Source: Salminus brasiliensis
Taxonomy: Eukaryota; Chordata; Actinopteri; Characiformes; Bryconidae
Reading direction: 5' to 3'
Assembly (NCBI RefSeq): GCF_030463535.1
Contig: NC_132895.1
Coordinates: 140,001 to 204,000, forward strand
Length of the DNA: 64,000 bases
The translations under genes and the position numbers were made by a program. The notes below the pieces were generated by a model that saw nothing but the letters and a program-made list of their open reading frames with translations, was not told the origin of the DNA and ran no database searches. Shown here piece after piece: positions 1 through 10,424 of the stretch. Every line of letters begins with the position of its first letter. The first letter of the stretch is position 1.

Positions 1-1440
1 ATAGACACAGTATAGACACAGTGCAGACACAGTAAACAGTGCAGACAGTGCATGCACAGTAAAGACAGTGAAGACACAATGAAGACAGTGAAGACACAAT
101 GAAGACAGTGCATACACAGTGAAAACATAGTGAAGATAATGAAGACACAATGCAGACACAGTGAACACGCAGTAAATACGGTGCAGACACCGTGCAGACA
201 CAGTTAAGACACAGTGAAGACACGGTGCAGACACGGTGCAGACACAATGCAAACACAGTGCATACACAGTAAAGACAGTGAAGACACAATGAAGACAGTG
301 CAGAAACAGTGAAGACAGTTCAGACACAATGAAGACAGTGCAGAAAAAGTGAAGACAAAGACAGAGCAGACAGTGAAGACACAGTGCAGACACAGTGAAG
401 ATGCAATGAAGACAGTGCATACACAGTGTAGACATAGTGAAGACAATGAATACAGTTCAGACACAGTGCAGGCACAGTGAAGAATCAGTAAACAGTGCAG
501 ACACAGTGAAGACAGTGCATACACAGTGAAGACATAGTGAAGACAATGAAGACAGTTTAGACACAGTGCAGGCACAGTGAAGAATCAGTAAACAGTGCAG
601 ACACAGTGAAGACAGTGCATACACAGTGAAGACATAGTGAAGACAATGAAGACAGTTTAGACACAGTGCAGGCACAGTGAAGAATCAGTAAACAGTGCAG
701 ACACAGTGAAGACAGTTAAGACACAATGAAGACAGTGCATACACAGTGAAGACAATGAAGACACAATGAAGACATAGTGAAGACAATGAAGACAGCTCAG
801 ACACAATGAAGAAGCAGTAAACACAGTGCATACACAGTGAAGACAGTAAAGACATAATGAAGACAGTTTAGACACAGTGAAGACAATGAAGACAGTGCAG
901 ACACAGTGAAAAAAGTGCAGACACAGTGAAGACAGTGCAGACACAATGAAGACATAGTGAAGACAATGAAGAAGCAGTAAACACAGTGCATACACAGTGA
1001 AGACAGTAAAGACACAATGAAGACAGTTTAGACAGTGCATACGCAGTGAAGACAATGAAGACAGCTCAGACACAATGAAGAAGCAGTAAACACAATGCAT
1101 ACACAGTGAAGACAGTAAAGACATAATGAAGACAGTTTAGACAGTGCATACACAGTGAAGACAATGAAGACAGTGCAGACACAGTGAAGACAGTGCAGAC
1201 ACAATGAAGACATAGTGAAGACAATGAAGACAGCTCAGACACAATGAAGAAGCAGTAAACACAGTGCATACACAGTGAAGACAATGAAGACACAGTGCAG
1301 ACAGTGCATACACAGTAAAGACAGTGAAGACACAGTGAGGAAAAAGTAAAGACAGTGAAGACACAGGTGAAGACAGTGCAGACACAGTGAAGACACATTG
1401 CATACACAATGAAGACACAGTGAAGAGAGTGAAGACATCA
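1..1440. repeat. Minisatellite built on an acacagtgaagacagtgcag-like core
   Basis: The whole stretch consists of short related units such as acacagtgaagacagtgcag and catacacagtgaagac, with interspersed caatgaagac variants. A higher-order repeat of about 100 bp is visible: the block starting agaatcagta occurs at 481, 581 and 681. The array runs off the left edge of the window. It lies immediately 5' of the second-last coding exon of cdx1, so it probably sits in that gene's first intron. The minus-strand open frames here (Cys/Leu/His/Ser-rich) have the same repeat period and are not credible proteins. Confidence 0.95.
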
Positions 1441-1627
1441 CAGATGCAGTTCAGGACCTGAAGTCTCCTGCGTGATGCACTGGCATGTCACTGAACACTG
1501 TATTTGTCTGTATGTTTTTGTTTACTGTTTGTTTTGGTGTTTATGTTTACATCAGCAGAACAAATAGTTGTTGTTGTTGAATGAAGGCTACTCATAACTG
1601 CAGGTTTTGTGGACTGTTTCTGCTCAG

Positions 1628-2287
1628 GAGGGAAGACCAGAACGAAAGATAAGTACAGGGTGGTCTACACAGACCACCAGCGACTGGAGCTGGAGAAGGA
1701 GTTCCACTACAGCAGATACATCACCATCAGGAGGAAAGCAGAACTGGCCACAGCGCTCAGCCTGTCGGAGAGGCAGGTCAGTCGGAGGCAGTCATTCGGA
1801 CTGAAGCAATAGTTCATCAACTGATTCTCTCATTTCCACAGTCCTCCTTTGTCCTCCGCTGTCCTCAATCAGCCAGTACCACAAGCTCCCAGCTAGTTCT
1901 CCACACCAGACACACATATCATCATCATTCCTAACTTCTTTTGAAAACACAAATTCATTTTGGAGCATTTCTTTTGGCCCATTCATCATGAAAATCTGAG
2001 ACAGTATAAAGAACAACTGTCAGATTCGTGTCATGGAGAAAAGAGAGAAAAGAGATCGGTTTCTGACCTAATTCTGTTTGTTTTTGGTTCAGGTCAAGAT
2101 CTGGTTTCAGAACCGGAGGGCCAAAGAGAGGAAGATCAATAAAAAGAAGCTCCAGCAGCCCCAGGCAGCATCCACCACCACTCCCACTCCTCCCAGCTCA
2201 GCCCTTTCCAGTAATGCAGCCATGGTCTCCAGCAGCAGTGGCCTTGTATCGTCCTCCATGCCAATGACCATCAAAGAGGAGTACTGA
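1628..2287 (+). CDS. cdx1: cdx1-type caudal homeobox transcription factor, last two coding exons (5' part outside window)
   Basis: Nuclear DNA-binding transcription factor of the Caudal/CDX family, known for anteroposterior patterning and intestinal identity. Exon 1628-1776 starts after a ctgctcag acceptor and encodes [20 protein letters not shown] and the following homeodomain residues up to LSERQ, ending at a CAG/GTCAGT donor. Exon 2093-2287 follows a ttggttcag acceptor and resumes with [19 protein letters not shown], the recognition helix, then a Ser/Thr/Pro-rich tail ending in MTIKEEY and a stop. The intron between them is 316 bp and falls at the Q/V junction inside the homeodomain, as in other CDX genes. 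The first exon then codes in phase 1 (two bases complete a split codon). The tail (S/T/P-rich, ending KEEY) favours CDX1 over CDX4; cdx1a versus cdx1b cannot be decided. The N-terminal exon must lie to the left of the window, since no caudal activation domain is visible in 1-1600. Confidence 0.93.
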
Positions 2288-2580
2288 GAGAACAGTGGGA
2301 CAAAAAAACATGTCAACCCATGACTGCTTGAAGGCTGGAACGGGCCTGCAGGAAGCTGAATTCTGAATCCTGAACCAGATTTAAAACTATTAGGAGAAAA
2401 CTGAATAGAATTCACTGAAAGTCATGTTGACTGTTAGTGGTTTGTCTGTTTGGGTGTATTTGTTTGTATTGTTAAAGCTACTGTTGCTCCATTGATTCTT
2501 CAGCCAGAAATATTCTGTAAATGATTTTAATTTAAATTCTGAAGTCCAATATTTGTATATTTTCAAAATAATTTCTATGA

Positions 2581-2586
2581 AATAAA
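2581..2586 (+). promoter_or_regulatory. Poly(A) signal of cdx1
   Basis: Canonical aataaa about 295 bp after the cdx1 stop codon, in AT-rich sequence. It is the first canonical hexamer in the 3' UTR and the likely transcript end is about 15-30 bp further on. Confidence 0.65.
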
Positions 2587-2860
2587 CTGTTGTGGCTTTA
2601 CTGACTGTGTGGACTGTAGAAATAGAATGTCTGGAATACAAATACAGTAGTGTCATGAAAAAGAAATGCTGCTGTTTTAGCATATTTGCCACAGTTTCAT
2701 ATCTTCAAACAAAGGTTCTCTATTAACTCAAACACAAAATACAGTTTTAAATTGTCATTTCATTTATAAAGGAAGAAAGTTAGCCAAGAGCAGCTGATCC
2801 TGTTTCCAACAGTCATTTCCCCCTCAGTCGCAAATAAGTGAATTTACCAAGTTTAGTTGA

Positions 2861-2982
2861 TGTGAATGTTTAGACTCCGTGGAAATATTAGTGATCAAGC
2901 ATGGTCATTGAGGTCTCTGCTTTAACTGACCTCAATGACCATGCTTGATCACTAATATTTCCATGGAGTCTAAACATTCACA
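2861..2982. repeat. Long near-perfect inverted repeat (hairpin)
   Basis: The arms 2861-2915 and 2928-2982 are each 55 nt and are reverse complements with one difference (cCGTgg against ccATGg, a G:U pair in RNA). The loop 2916-2927 is 12 nt. It lies about 280 bp beyond the cdx1 poly(A) signal. No transposon terminal motif or target-site duplication is evident. A template-switch event during replication would explain such a pair of arms; a recent foldback insertion is the alternative. Confidence 0.9.
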
Positions 2983-3100
2983 TTTCTGCAAGGTCTCACC
3001 AAGCAGCACAAACTGGCTGATCACAAGAAACTTCAGAAGAGTCTGAAGAAAGACTAAAGAAATACATAAATATAGAAAGGGTTTCAGGGCCCACTGTCTA

Positions 3101-4285
3101 AATGTCAAGTCGTCAAATTTATTTGTGCAGCTTTTTATAACTGTTATTGTCAGAAAGCAGCTTTACATAATTAGTAATTAGTAAAAGACAACAACAACAG
3201 CGAGGAGGACCTCCCTCAGAGCTGGAGGAAGAAACCTTGGGAAGAACCAAGACTCACAGGGGGGACCCGACCCGTCCTCCTCTGATCAGAACTATTGATA
3301 AATTATTGATAAAAGTTACCAAACCATCAAAACTGTTGAAGTGCTATGATCATAATCATAATATAATAATCATGGTGTTGTAGAACTTAAATACAGTCAT
3401 GGTAAAGGTGCATGTATTTGTCACTGTACAGTGTGGACTGTACAGCGAAATGTGTCCTCCGCATTTAACCCATCTGGTAGTGAACACACACACACATGTG
3501 TTAGGGGCAGTGAGTACACACACACACAGAGCGGTGGGCAGCCAACTCCAGCGCTGGGGAGCAGAGAGGGTAAAGGGCCTTGCTCAAGGACCCAACAGTG
3601 GCAGTTTGCCGAGCCCGGGAATCGAACCCACAACCCTGTTATCGATATCCCGGCGCTCTAACCGCTGAGCCACCACTGCCCCACTCATGGCAGGTGATGG
3701 TCAGAGTAATGAGAGGAATGATGGGTAATAGTGGTGATATTAATAGTGCAGATAGTTAAGAGTCCATTTAGGTTTAACATGGTCATTAAACAGGTAGCAG
3801 TGGTAGGAGGGTGTGCAGCTGGTCTGGCATGGGTGGTGGCGGGGACAGGGCCTGCTGCATGCAGGTAGAGGGGACCTCAGCGGTCAGTATTCCAGCAGGT
3901 CGGGCTGGGTGACCATTTACTGGGAGAAGGTAAAGAGACAGTTAGTTCTGAGAGGACTTTATAGAGATCAGAGAATGTTGATCAGTATCAGAGTGTGTCT
4001 GACGACTCCGGCAGGTCTGACTATAACAGCCTAATTAAAAGGAGAGAGCCAGAAGGTAACAGACTTGGGAGCTCCCTGAAACGCGTGTCCCGAACATTAT
4101 CTGGAGGGTTATTCCAGAATTGGGGGGTTTTCTGAATTTTGGGAACTACCAAGAAGCAGCACCCTGAGATCCAAGTGTTCTTGATGGTTCATAATATATA
4201 ATAAGATCTCGCAGGTACTGTGGAAGTGGGTAGAAGGCTTTCCTCCGCTGTTCTACAACCAAGTTATGTTCTAAAGCAGCTCCAC
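3101..4285 (-). mobile_element. L2-like LINE, 3' region (interrupted by a SINE)
   Basis: On the minus strand this matches the 3' part of the better preserved L2-like copies at 32700-33455 and 53400-54475: the same order of blocks (tctggctctctccttttaat, cagacctgccggagtcgtca, aagtcttggttcttcccaag and a terminal aaatttgacgacttgac-like end at 3101-3125). About 4090-4230 corresponds to the segment near 53460-53630 just after the reverse-transcriptase C-terminus. No intact reading frame remains. A SINE is inserted at 3403-3684 with a clear target duplication. Confidence 0.8.
3403..3684 (-). mobile_element. tRNA-derived SINE, full-looking copy
   Basis: Read on the minus strand it starts with a tRNA-like head: box A TGGCTCAGCGG (plus strand 3662-3672) and box B GGTTCGATTCC (3618-3628), the internal RNA polymerase III promoter of tRNA-derived SINEs. 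A body with CA-rich stretches follows. The exact 6-bp duplication tcatgg flanks it (3397-3402 and 3685-3690), and the L2-like host sequence continues on both sides, so the insertion is younger than the LINE. The open frames inside it are not genes. Confidence 0.88.
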
Positions 4286-5038
4286 TGTCATGATCTGCTG
4301 GGACTGACAACAATGAGGGTGAACACTCGCAGGGGACGGACCAAAGCGAGAGAGTTTATTAAATAATGAACCGGGCAGAACAAGATAATGCAGCAAAACG
4401 TTAACAGGAAGAATGTAGCACAGAAACACAAACGTGACAACATAAACTGGGCAAAGCAAAGGAGCACACCTGTGGCTGGTGAGAGACAAGGGCTACGCTA
4501 GCATGCCAGGGATGAGCCAGAACAATAACGCTAACCAAAACCTACAGGCCATGCCTGAGTGAACAGTGAAACACAAAAGGCCGCGCTAGTCAGGCGCTTC
4601 TGAACTAACTTGACTCCAGAGCTGAGGGAACCGCAAACAAACCCAAGCGACAGAACCGATACTACAATAGGGCGAGCTTCCCTGAATACTGGTGATACCT
4701 TGAGCCTGTACTTGAGCTAACGACGGTGACTAAGCTATGAGCACGAAGTTACGTGAGTTAAGCTCACTCACATGAACTAGCCCCTACAGATCCTTACGGT
4801 ACACTCCGTCCTAGATAAGAGAGTCAGAACAGTTCAGCAGTTACACAGGATTCCCAAAGGCTGTCAATGAGCCCAACGGATCCAGTCACTGAGTCAACCT
4901 GCGTTAAACAGAGTTAATTCTCGGCACTGGCTGCTGCGCTAGCCCTCCTTAAATACATCAGCCACAGGTGGAACGTATTAACAAAGTGTGAACATAAACA
5001 TACCAACTCAACCGTGAATCGTGAACATAACATGAACA
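4286..5038. mobile_element. Dispersed element with TGTCATG...CATGAACA ends
   Basis: This block separates two parts of a minus-strand L2-like LINE (3' region up to about 4285, endonuclease region from about 5040). It starts tgtcatgatctgctggg and ends near aacatgaacataag, so its ends look like short inverted repeats of TGTCATG type. The part 4307-4635 is clearly related to 12703-13022 (shared tgagggtgaacactcgcagg, ataacgctaaccaa, gtcaggcgct). It has no coding capacity that I recognise, so it is probably a non-autonomous element or a solo long terminal repeat; the superfamily is not assigned. Confidence 0.6.
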
Positions 5039-5039
5039 T

Positions 5040-5560
5040 AAGAGTCCTTTTCAACCTAATTGTTTTAGTTTTCTCGATCAGCGAGGCCAAATACACTGAG
5101 TGAGCTTTAATGAGCGCCTTTCAATATTGACTAAGGTCATTGGGGTTACTGAGCACTTTAGACAGTGTCGGGGGACAAATGAACATTTAGCCTAAGATGT
5201 AGCTCAAAGGAGATTAGATAATGATCTGATATTACTGAGCTCTGATCTAGAATATTTAGATGATCAATGCTAACACCCAGGGTCAGGACTAAATCTAGGG
5301 TATGATTACAGTAATGTGTGGGTTCAGTTACGGTTTGTGTGATTCTGACAGAATCTAAGACCGACGCCTGTTAATGGATCGTCTGCTTTTTCTAAATGAA
5401 TATTAGTATATAATAAAGTATATAATAAAGTCTCCTACTATTATAACTTTGTTGCTGCACACTGCCAAGTCTGCAGCAAAGTCACTAAATTCTTTTAAAA
5501 TTCAGAGTCTATAAATATTAATTAGTGTGAATGCATTTTTTTTTGTGGCTATGTACAGAT
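5040..5560 (-). pseudogene. L2-like LINE endonuclease (APE-type) remnant
   Basis: On the minus strand 5492-5427 reads FSDFAADLAVCSNKVIIVGDF, in which VGDF is the catalytic-site motif of AP-endonuclease-like LINE endonucleases. Further 3' in the element (about 5310-5200) HTLDLVL and VISDHYLISFEL match the usual C-terminal SDH part of this domain. Stops and frameshifts break the frame, so the copy is dead. Together with the 3' region at 3101-4285 it suggests one L2-like element split by the 4286-5038 insertion. Confidence 0.75.
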
Positions 5561-5829
5561 TTATAACCTGCAGACGACACTTCATTTATTGTTAAATATT
5601 GGTCAAGTCCAGGTTTCAGTAAGGCAGAAAACATCTAGTTTCTGATCACGTACCTTTCGAGGTTAATGATCTAATATTAAGTAGACTGAGCTTTAGGTCT
5701 GAGGTGCTGCTGTTATCATTTAAATGTGTGAATTTAACCCTGATTCAATTATTAAAACGAGCAGATTTAGATATTCTGTATTTGGCTTTAATTCGGGCCA
5801 CAGACACAGTCTTAATACGGTCTCAATCA

Positions 5830-6030
5830 ATCATCAATTAAAATGTATTTCTATAGGATTTCTTTACAACAAATGTTGTCACAAGTAGCTTTAAACAGAT
5901 CTGGGTCCGAGCCTCTTTAAAGCAGCTAGTGGTGATAGTGGCAAGGAAAAACATCCTCGGGTCGAGAGGAAGAAACCTTGAGAGGAACCAAGACTCAAAA
6001 GGGGAACCTGTCCGTCTCAGGTCGACACAG
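5830..6030 (-). mobile_element. Older L2-like LINE 3' end fragment
   Basis: Minus-strand match to the characteristic 3' UTR end: atgttgtcacaagtagcttt, then gaggaagaaaccttgagagg and accaagactcaaaagggga, the same order as at 3150-3250 but more diverged. Probably a separate and older insertion, or a related LINE/SINE family sharing this tail. Confidence 0.6.
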
Positions 6031-8440
6031 GAGCAGAATAAAAATCAGAACAGGAATAAAAACAACAATAAATTAAACTGAATTAAGAAAAAATTATAAA
6101 TGTGGCATCAAGCCAAAAAAGATGAAAACGTGACGAGTGACTTGACGAGTGAGATGATGAAGTTCTGCAGGTAAACAGTCAGAAGCAAAGTCCTGCAGTG
6201 AGGTGAGGATGAGTCAATGCCAGGCCCCAGAGCAGGACAGCGGGCAACAGGGTAGTGGAGAGCCAGGTCAGGTGGTACTTGGAGAAGTTCTGCTCACCAA
6301 GACAGCGGTGATCATCCAAAAGTCAGTGAATCTGATATCCGGTTGAATCTGATCAACTTTAGTAAAAGCTGTTTTTTGGTGTTTACGTTGTTTTAGTTGC
6401 TTTACTGAAGTTCATTTGCAGTGAAATAACTTTGGTAGGTGAGTCTAAATCTGGTTCAGCACTGATAACCTGCTGTGTTGAATGAGTGTGAAGAGGCTGA
6501 TAGAGGCAGTTCATTACCAGTATGAATCAGCCCATGGTAAACTCACTCACCCCTACTCATACTGAGGCTACCTGAAGCTGGAGCTGGATCACAGCTTCCT
6601 CAAGGGTCAAGCAGCCCGTCCTCTAAACATGCATTCTTTCTCACCCAGCAAAAACACTCCACTGACATGCCCCCTCTCAATATTCCAGTAGGCGGTGGGC
6701 CCCTCTATCCCACTGGTGTTCTTCATTGTCCTTCTAAAGACTTTCTAATTTAAAGCCTCTCTTCTGTGGGTGAACACCCCTAATTATCTAATCTTGTCAA
6801 AAACCCTCAATTGCTAAACATGAACCCCTTCAACCACACCCTTTGCATTTTACAATGGAGACTCCTCATGTGGAGCCCTTCAGTCTGGTTTCATCTGCTT
6901 TTCCCTCCGAGAGTCTATCCCTCTGCAGGCTCTGATACCCATGTCTTGCTTGCCTTGATGACCTTCTGTTGGACTGGAATTGTATTGTTTTATTTCATGA
7001 AGACACACCAGATCCTACAGATGCTGCTCTACTATTCACTATTAATGTGGCGTTTTCTTCCATAACTTTTTATTCATTGAAGCCATGTCTCATCACTCAT
7101 CACTGGCTTCTGTGGGCTCTGAATGACATGTGAGTGTTCTGCATACTTTGTGGTAATGTACAGGTAATGTTCCCATTCTTACATTACTTTTAGCAGCTTA
7201 GGGACTTCTGGATCACAGTGTGATTCATGACATACTGGTCCTCTCAGGCAAACTAAACTTCAGCATAGTCCCAGACTTCAGAACAGTTATTTATTTAAAG
7301 TGGAAGTGGTCGAGAGTAATGTGCTGTAGAAGAGTTCACTTTCAGCACCTGAGATTCTCTGATGCTCATGGAGGTCCCACCTCATTACTTACAGGACTTG
7401 CTGACGTTGTGATGGCTTTCACAGGTCTTGTGAAGTTCATGCCTCGATAGGTCAGAGCTGTTTTAGTGGCAGGAGGGGGGTCTACACAATATTAGGCAGG
7501 TGGTTTTAATGATATGACTGATGGTGTAGAACCATACTGTGTACAAAAGGCTTTCCACCGATACAAAGAAGGCTTTAACCATTCTGTAAGTTCATGGTTA
7601 TCAACAGATCACTGTTTTTACTAAGGAAGGCAGAACACTAACTCTTCTCACAGTCTGAGCGACACTGGCCTCTGTGTTGGACAGCCTTTACTCTGGGAGT
7701 TGAAGCTGCTTGAGGAATAAGAGTGAGAGAGCAGCCCTGTGGTTCAAGGAGGAGTTTGGCCTGTTTGCACAGTGTAACGACCAGGCCGGATAAGAGACAA
7801 CTGCATGCTGGGTAACAGCGGAGTCATTTCAATACGGATCCCACTCAGGCCTCCTTATCAGCGCTGTGGTGGAGAGATGCAGGCAGAGAGAGGCAGCAGG
7901 AGTATCGGCGCCCAGCACCGCCGGAGCGAAGCCTGTTTACCAACCCAGTTAGCTCAACCAGGGCGCGGCGTCCAAAGGGCAAGGTGAACCGGGTTTGTGA
8001 GCAAACACAACAGAGCGACCCATCTGCCCGATCTGCCCAGCAGAATCCCCTACTGACACACGGAGGAGTGAGGACTCGCCGCTTCCAGAATGATAGCATT
8101 TGGTTTGAGGATTTCAGTTACTGATCATATTCATGTCTAACTGATTTAGAGCTGTACAGAACTAACCGGCTTTCAGAAAGCCCAGCCTGAGCTGATCAGA
8201 ACTAAACCTCAGAACTCCTGTGTAAACCCTGTGTAAATATTACTGAACTGTATTCATGTGTTCAGAAGATCAGAGCTGGTGTAAACACTTGAGTCAGCGC
8301 TGGACTGATGTCAGACCTCATCAGAACTCAACACAGAGAGGCCTCAGTGTGGCGTTTAATGCTAATGCTAATGTTAATGCTCAGCTAAACATGTTAAAGC
8401 TTCTATTTTTGAGTCAATAGTGTAAACACTCTGAACCTCC
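6031..8440. other. Stretch without recognisable gene
   Basis: I see no homology, splice-consistent exon series or tandem array here. Short open frames at 6811-7065, 7220-7450 and 7805-7987 show no family motif. Near 7480-7530 a segment ending ggtggttttaatgatatgac resembles the end of a dispersed fish repeat also seen at about 58060, so part of the interval is old mobile-element debris. Confidence 0.5.
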
Positions 8441-8955
8441 CAGCGCATCCCAGTGCCTCCCAGTGCATCCCAGTGCATCACAGTGCGTCCCAGTGCACTC
8501 GTACACTACACACTCCTACACTATACAGTTCTACACTATACAGACCTACACTATACAGTCCTACACTCCTACACTACACACTCCTACACTATACAGTTCT
8601 ACACTATACAGTCCTACACTCCTACACTACACACTCCTACACTATACAGTCCTACACTCCTACACTACACACTCCTACACTATACAGTCCTACACTCCTA
8701 CACTACACACTCCTACACTATACAGTTCTACACTATACAGACCTACACTATACAGTCCTACACTATACAGTTCTACACTATACAGACCTACACTATACAG
8801 TCCTACACTCCTACACTACACACTCCTACACTACACATTCCTACACTATACATTCATACACTCATACACTACACACTCCTACACTCCTACACTTTCCACT
8901 CCTACACCCTCCACTCCTATACCCTCTACTCCTCCACTCCTATATCCTACACTCT
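8441..8955. repeat. Two adjoining minisatellites (cagtgcatcc decamer, then ctacactatacagtc-type)
   Basis: 8441-8500 holds about six copies of a 10-bp unit, cagtgcatcc. From about 8501 it passes into units of about 15-16 bp such as cctacactatacagt and cctacactacacact, alternating up to 8955. All three plus-strand frames stay open (Tyr/Thr/Leu/His-rich) only because the unit lacks stops. Confidence 0.93.
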
Positions 8956-10424
8956 GAAATAGCATTTTCTCTCCATGTCCCTAAATCTACTACTACTAAT
9001 ATCAATTATAATATTCATAATAATAATACATTAAACTTTAATTATAATCTTAACCCAACAAGTAAACCTAACCCTAAGTCTGATCCTTTTTCTCACCTAA
9101 ATAGTGGTTCTAATACTGGTACAGAGTACCTGAAAATTTTAGTACTATGCAGAACCATCTATCCTTAGGCTTAACCTAAATTTATATGTAGACCTTATAC
9201 GTAGAGTTCCAGCAGAGAGCTAAGGAAGTGGATTTTGGTCTTTTTCCTGTATCCCGTCAGGAGCTTGTTTGGGAATTTTGTGAATAAATAATAAAACCCA
9301 AACTGGGCTGAACGTTCTGCTGCAGGGCTTGGAGGTGCTGTGGGTTCTGTAGCATAGTAATGTTTCATAGGAAAAACACTGTGCTGGAATGGTGGTAAAT
9401 CATAAATAATGACCTTTGGTCAGTGTCGGGTGTGTCGACCCAGAAACAGCCCTGACATCAGAAACTGCTCTCCAGCTTCCCTCCATCTACACCTCGCTCA
9501 GGTCAGCTCAGCTCACAGTGTTTAGCGCACAGTAAATGTGTGTTCTAATCTTCACACTGTATAGATCACAGTCTGATCTTAGACAGGTTACAGCTAATTT
9601 CTAAATGGTTACATCTGTCTGAACAGTCAGCAGAGGCTTTTTTAAGGTGACATGTTAAATAAAAACAGGTGCGCTGGACTAATGGACACCAATGTTTAAA
9701 AATCCGGTCCCAGACAGTACTGCTGTTGTGGGTTTATAGTAGTAATAATGATAATAGTAACAGCTTTGTAGCCAGACGCAGTTTTGGAAAAGTGTATAAA
9801 AGTGTGTAATTACAGCTTTTCTTAAACACGCCTAAAAGTAATTTCTCATAATAAAAAAAAAAGAAATCGATTCTGATTCGTGTCAGCTTTAATTCACTGA
9901 GTCTATCAGAGAGCTAAACGTCAGGTGTGTGTAAATACATCAGTATGTAATGTAGTTATATCATGTAAAAGAGAGAATGTAATTGTTGATGGTTAAAGTG
10001 GAGTTTGTTAACGTTGATGCGGACGAGTGTTTCTGACTCATTTCTAGATGTTCGGATTTAATCATTATTGATCTCTAATAAATTGAGATAAATCAAACAC
10101 ACACACACACACACGCACACACACACACACTGTTGCTCCTGCTTCTGTAATCACACACACCTGATCTCACAGTGCTGTGTTTCTGGTAAACACAGCATTA
10201 ATTGTTAAAACAGTGGGACGAGCTTTTCCCCCAGCGGGTCATAAAGTTTATGGAGGAGGGGTCATAAAAATATCCTCACCACAGAAACACAAACACGCAG
10301 AGCACCCGGTTCTTAACCGCCCGGCCTGCAGAGGAACATGTGAAGAGACATCAGTGTTTCAGCTGTTAACCCTTTAAACAGCAGCAGAACGCAGTCATTT
10401 CCCAGCCGAACACACCAGCATTGC
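8956..10424. other. AT-rich non-coding stretch with a CA microsatellite
   Basis: No gene recognised. A (CA)n tract runs from about 10097 to 10131 with one cg interruption. The open frame at 10177-10377 has no recognisable motif and no supporting splice sites. Confidence 0.55.

Noticed and set aside
1609-1812. ATG at 1609 as a start for the homeobox gene
   Set aside because: It lies in the intron before the ctgctcag acceptor at 1627; conserved CDX sequence begins after it and the gene needs a 5' exon.
6811-7065. 84-residue open frame with hydrophobic segments
   Set aside because: No family motif, no splice sites or neighbours that support it; compatible with chance.
8453-9168. Tyr/Thr/Leu/His-rich frames
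   Set aside because: Read-through of the ctacactatacagtc minisatellite in three frames.
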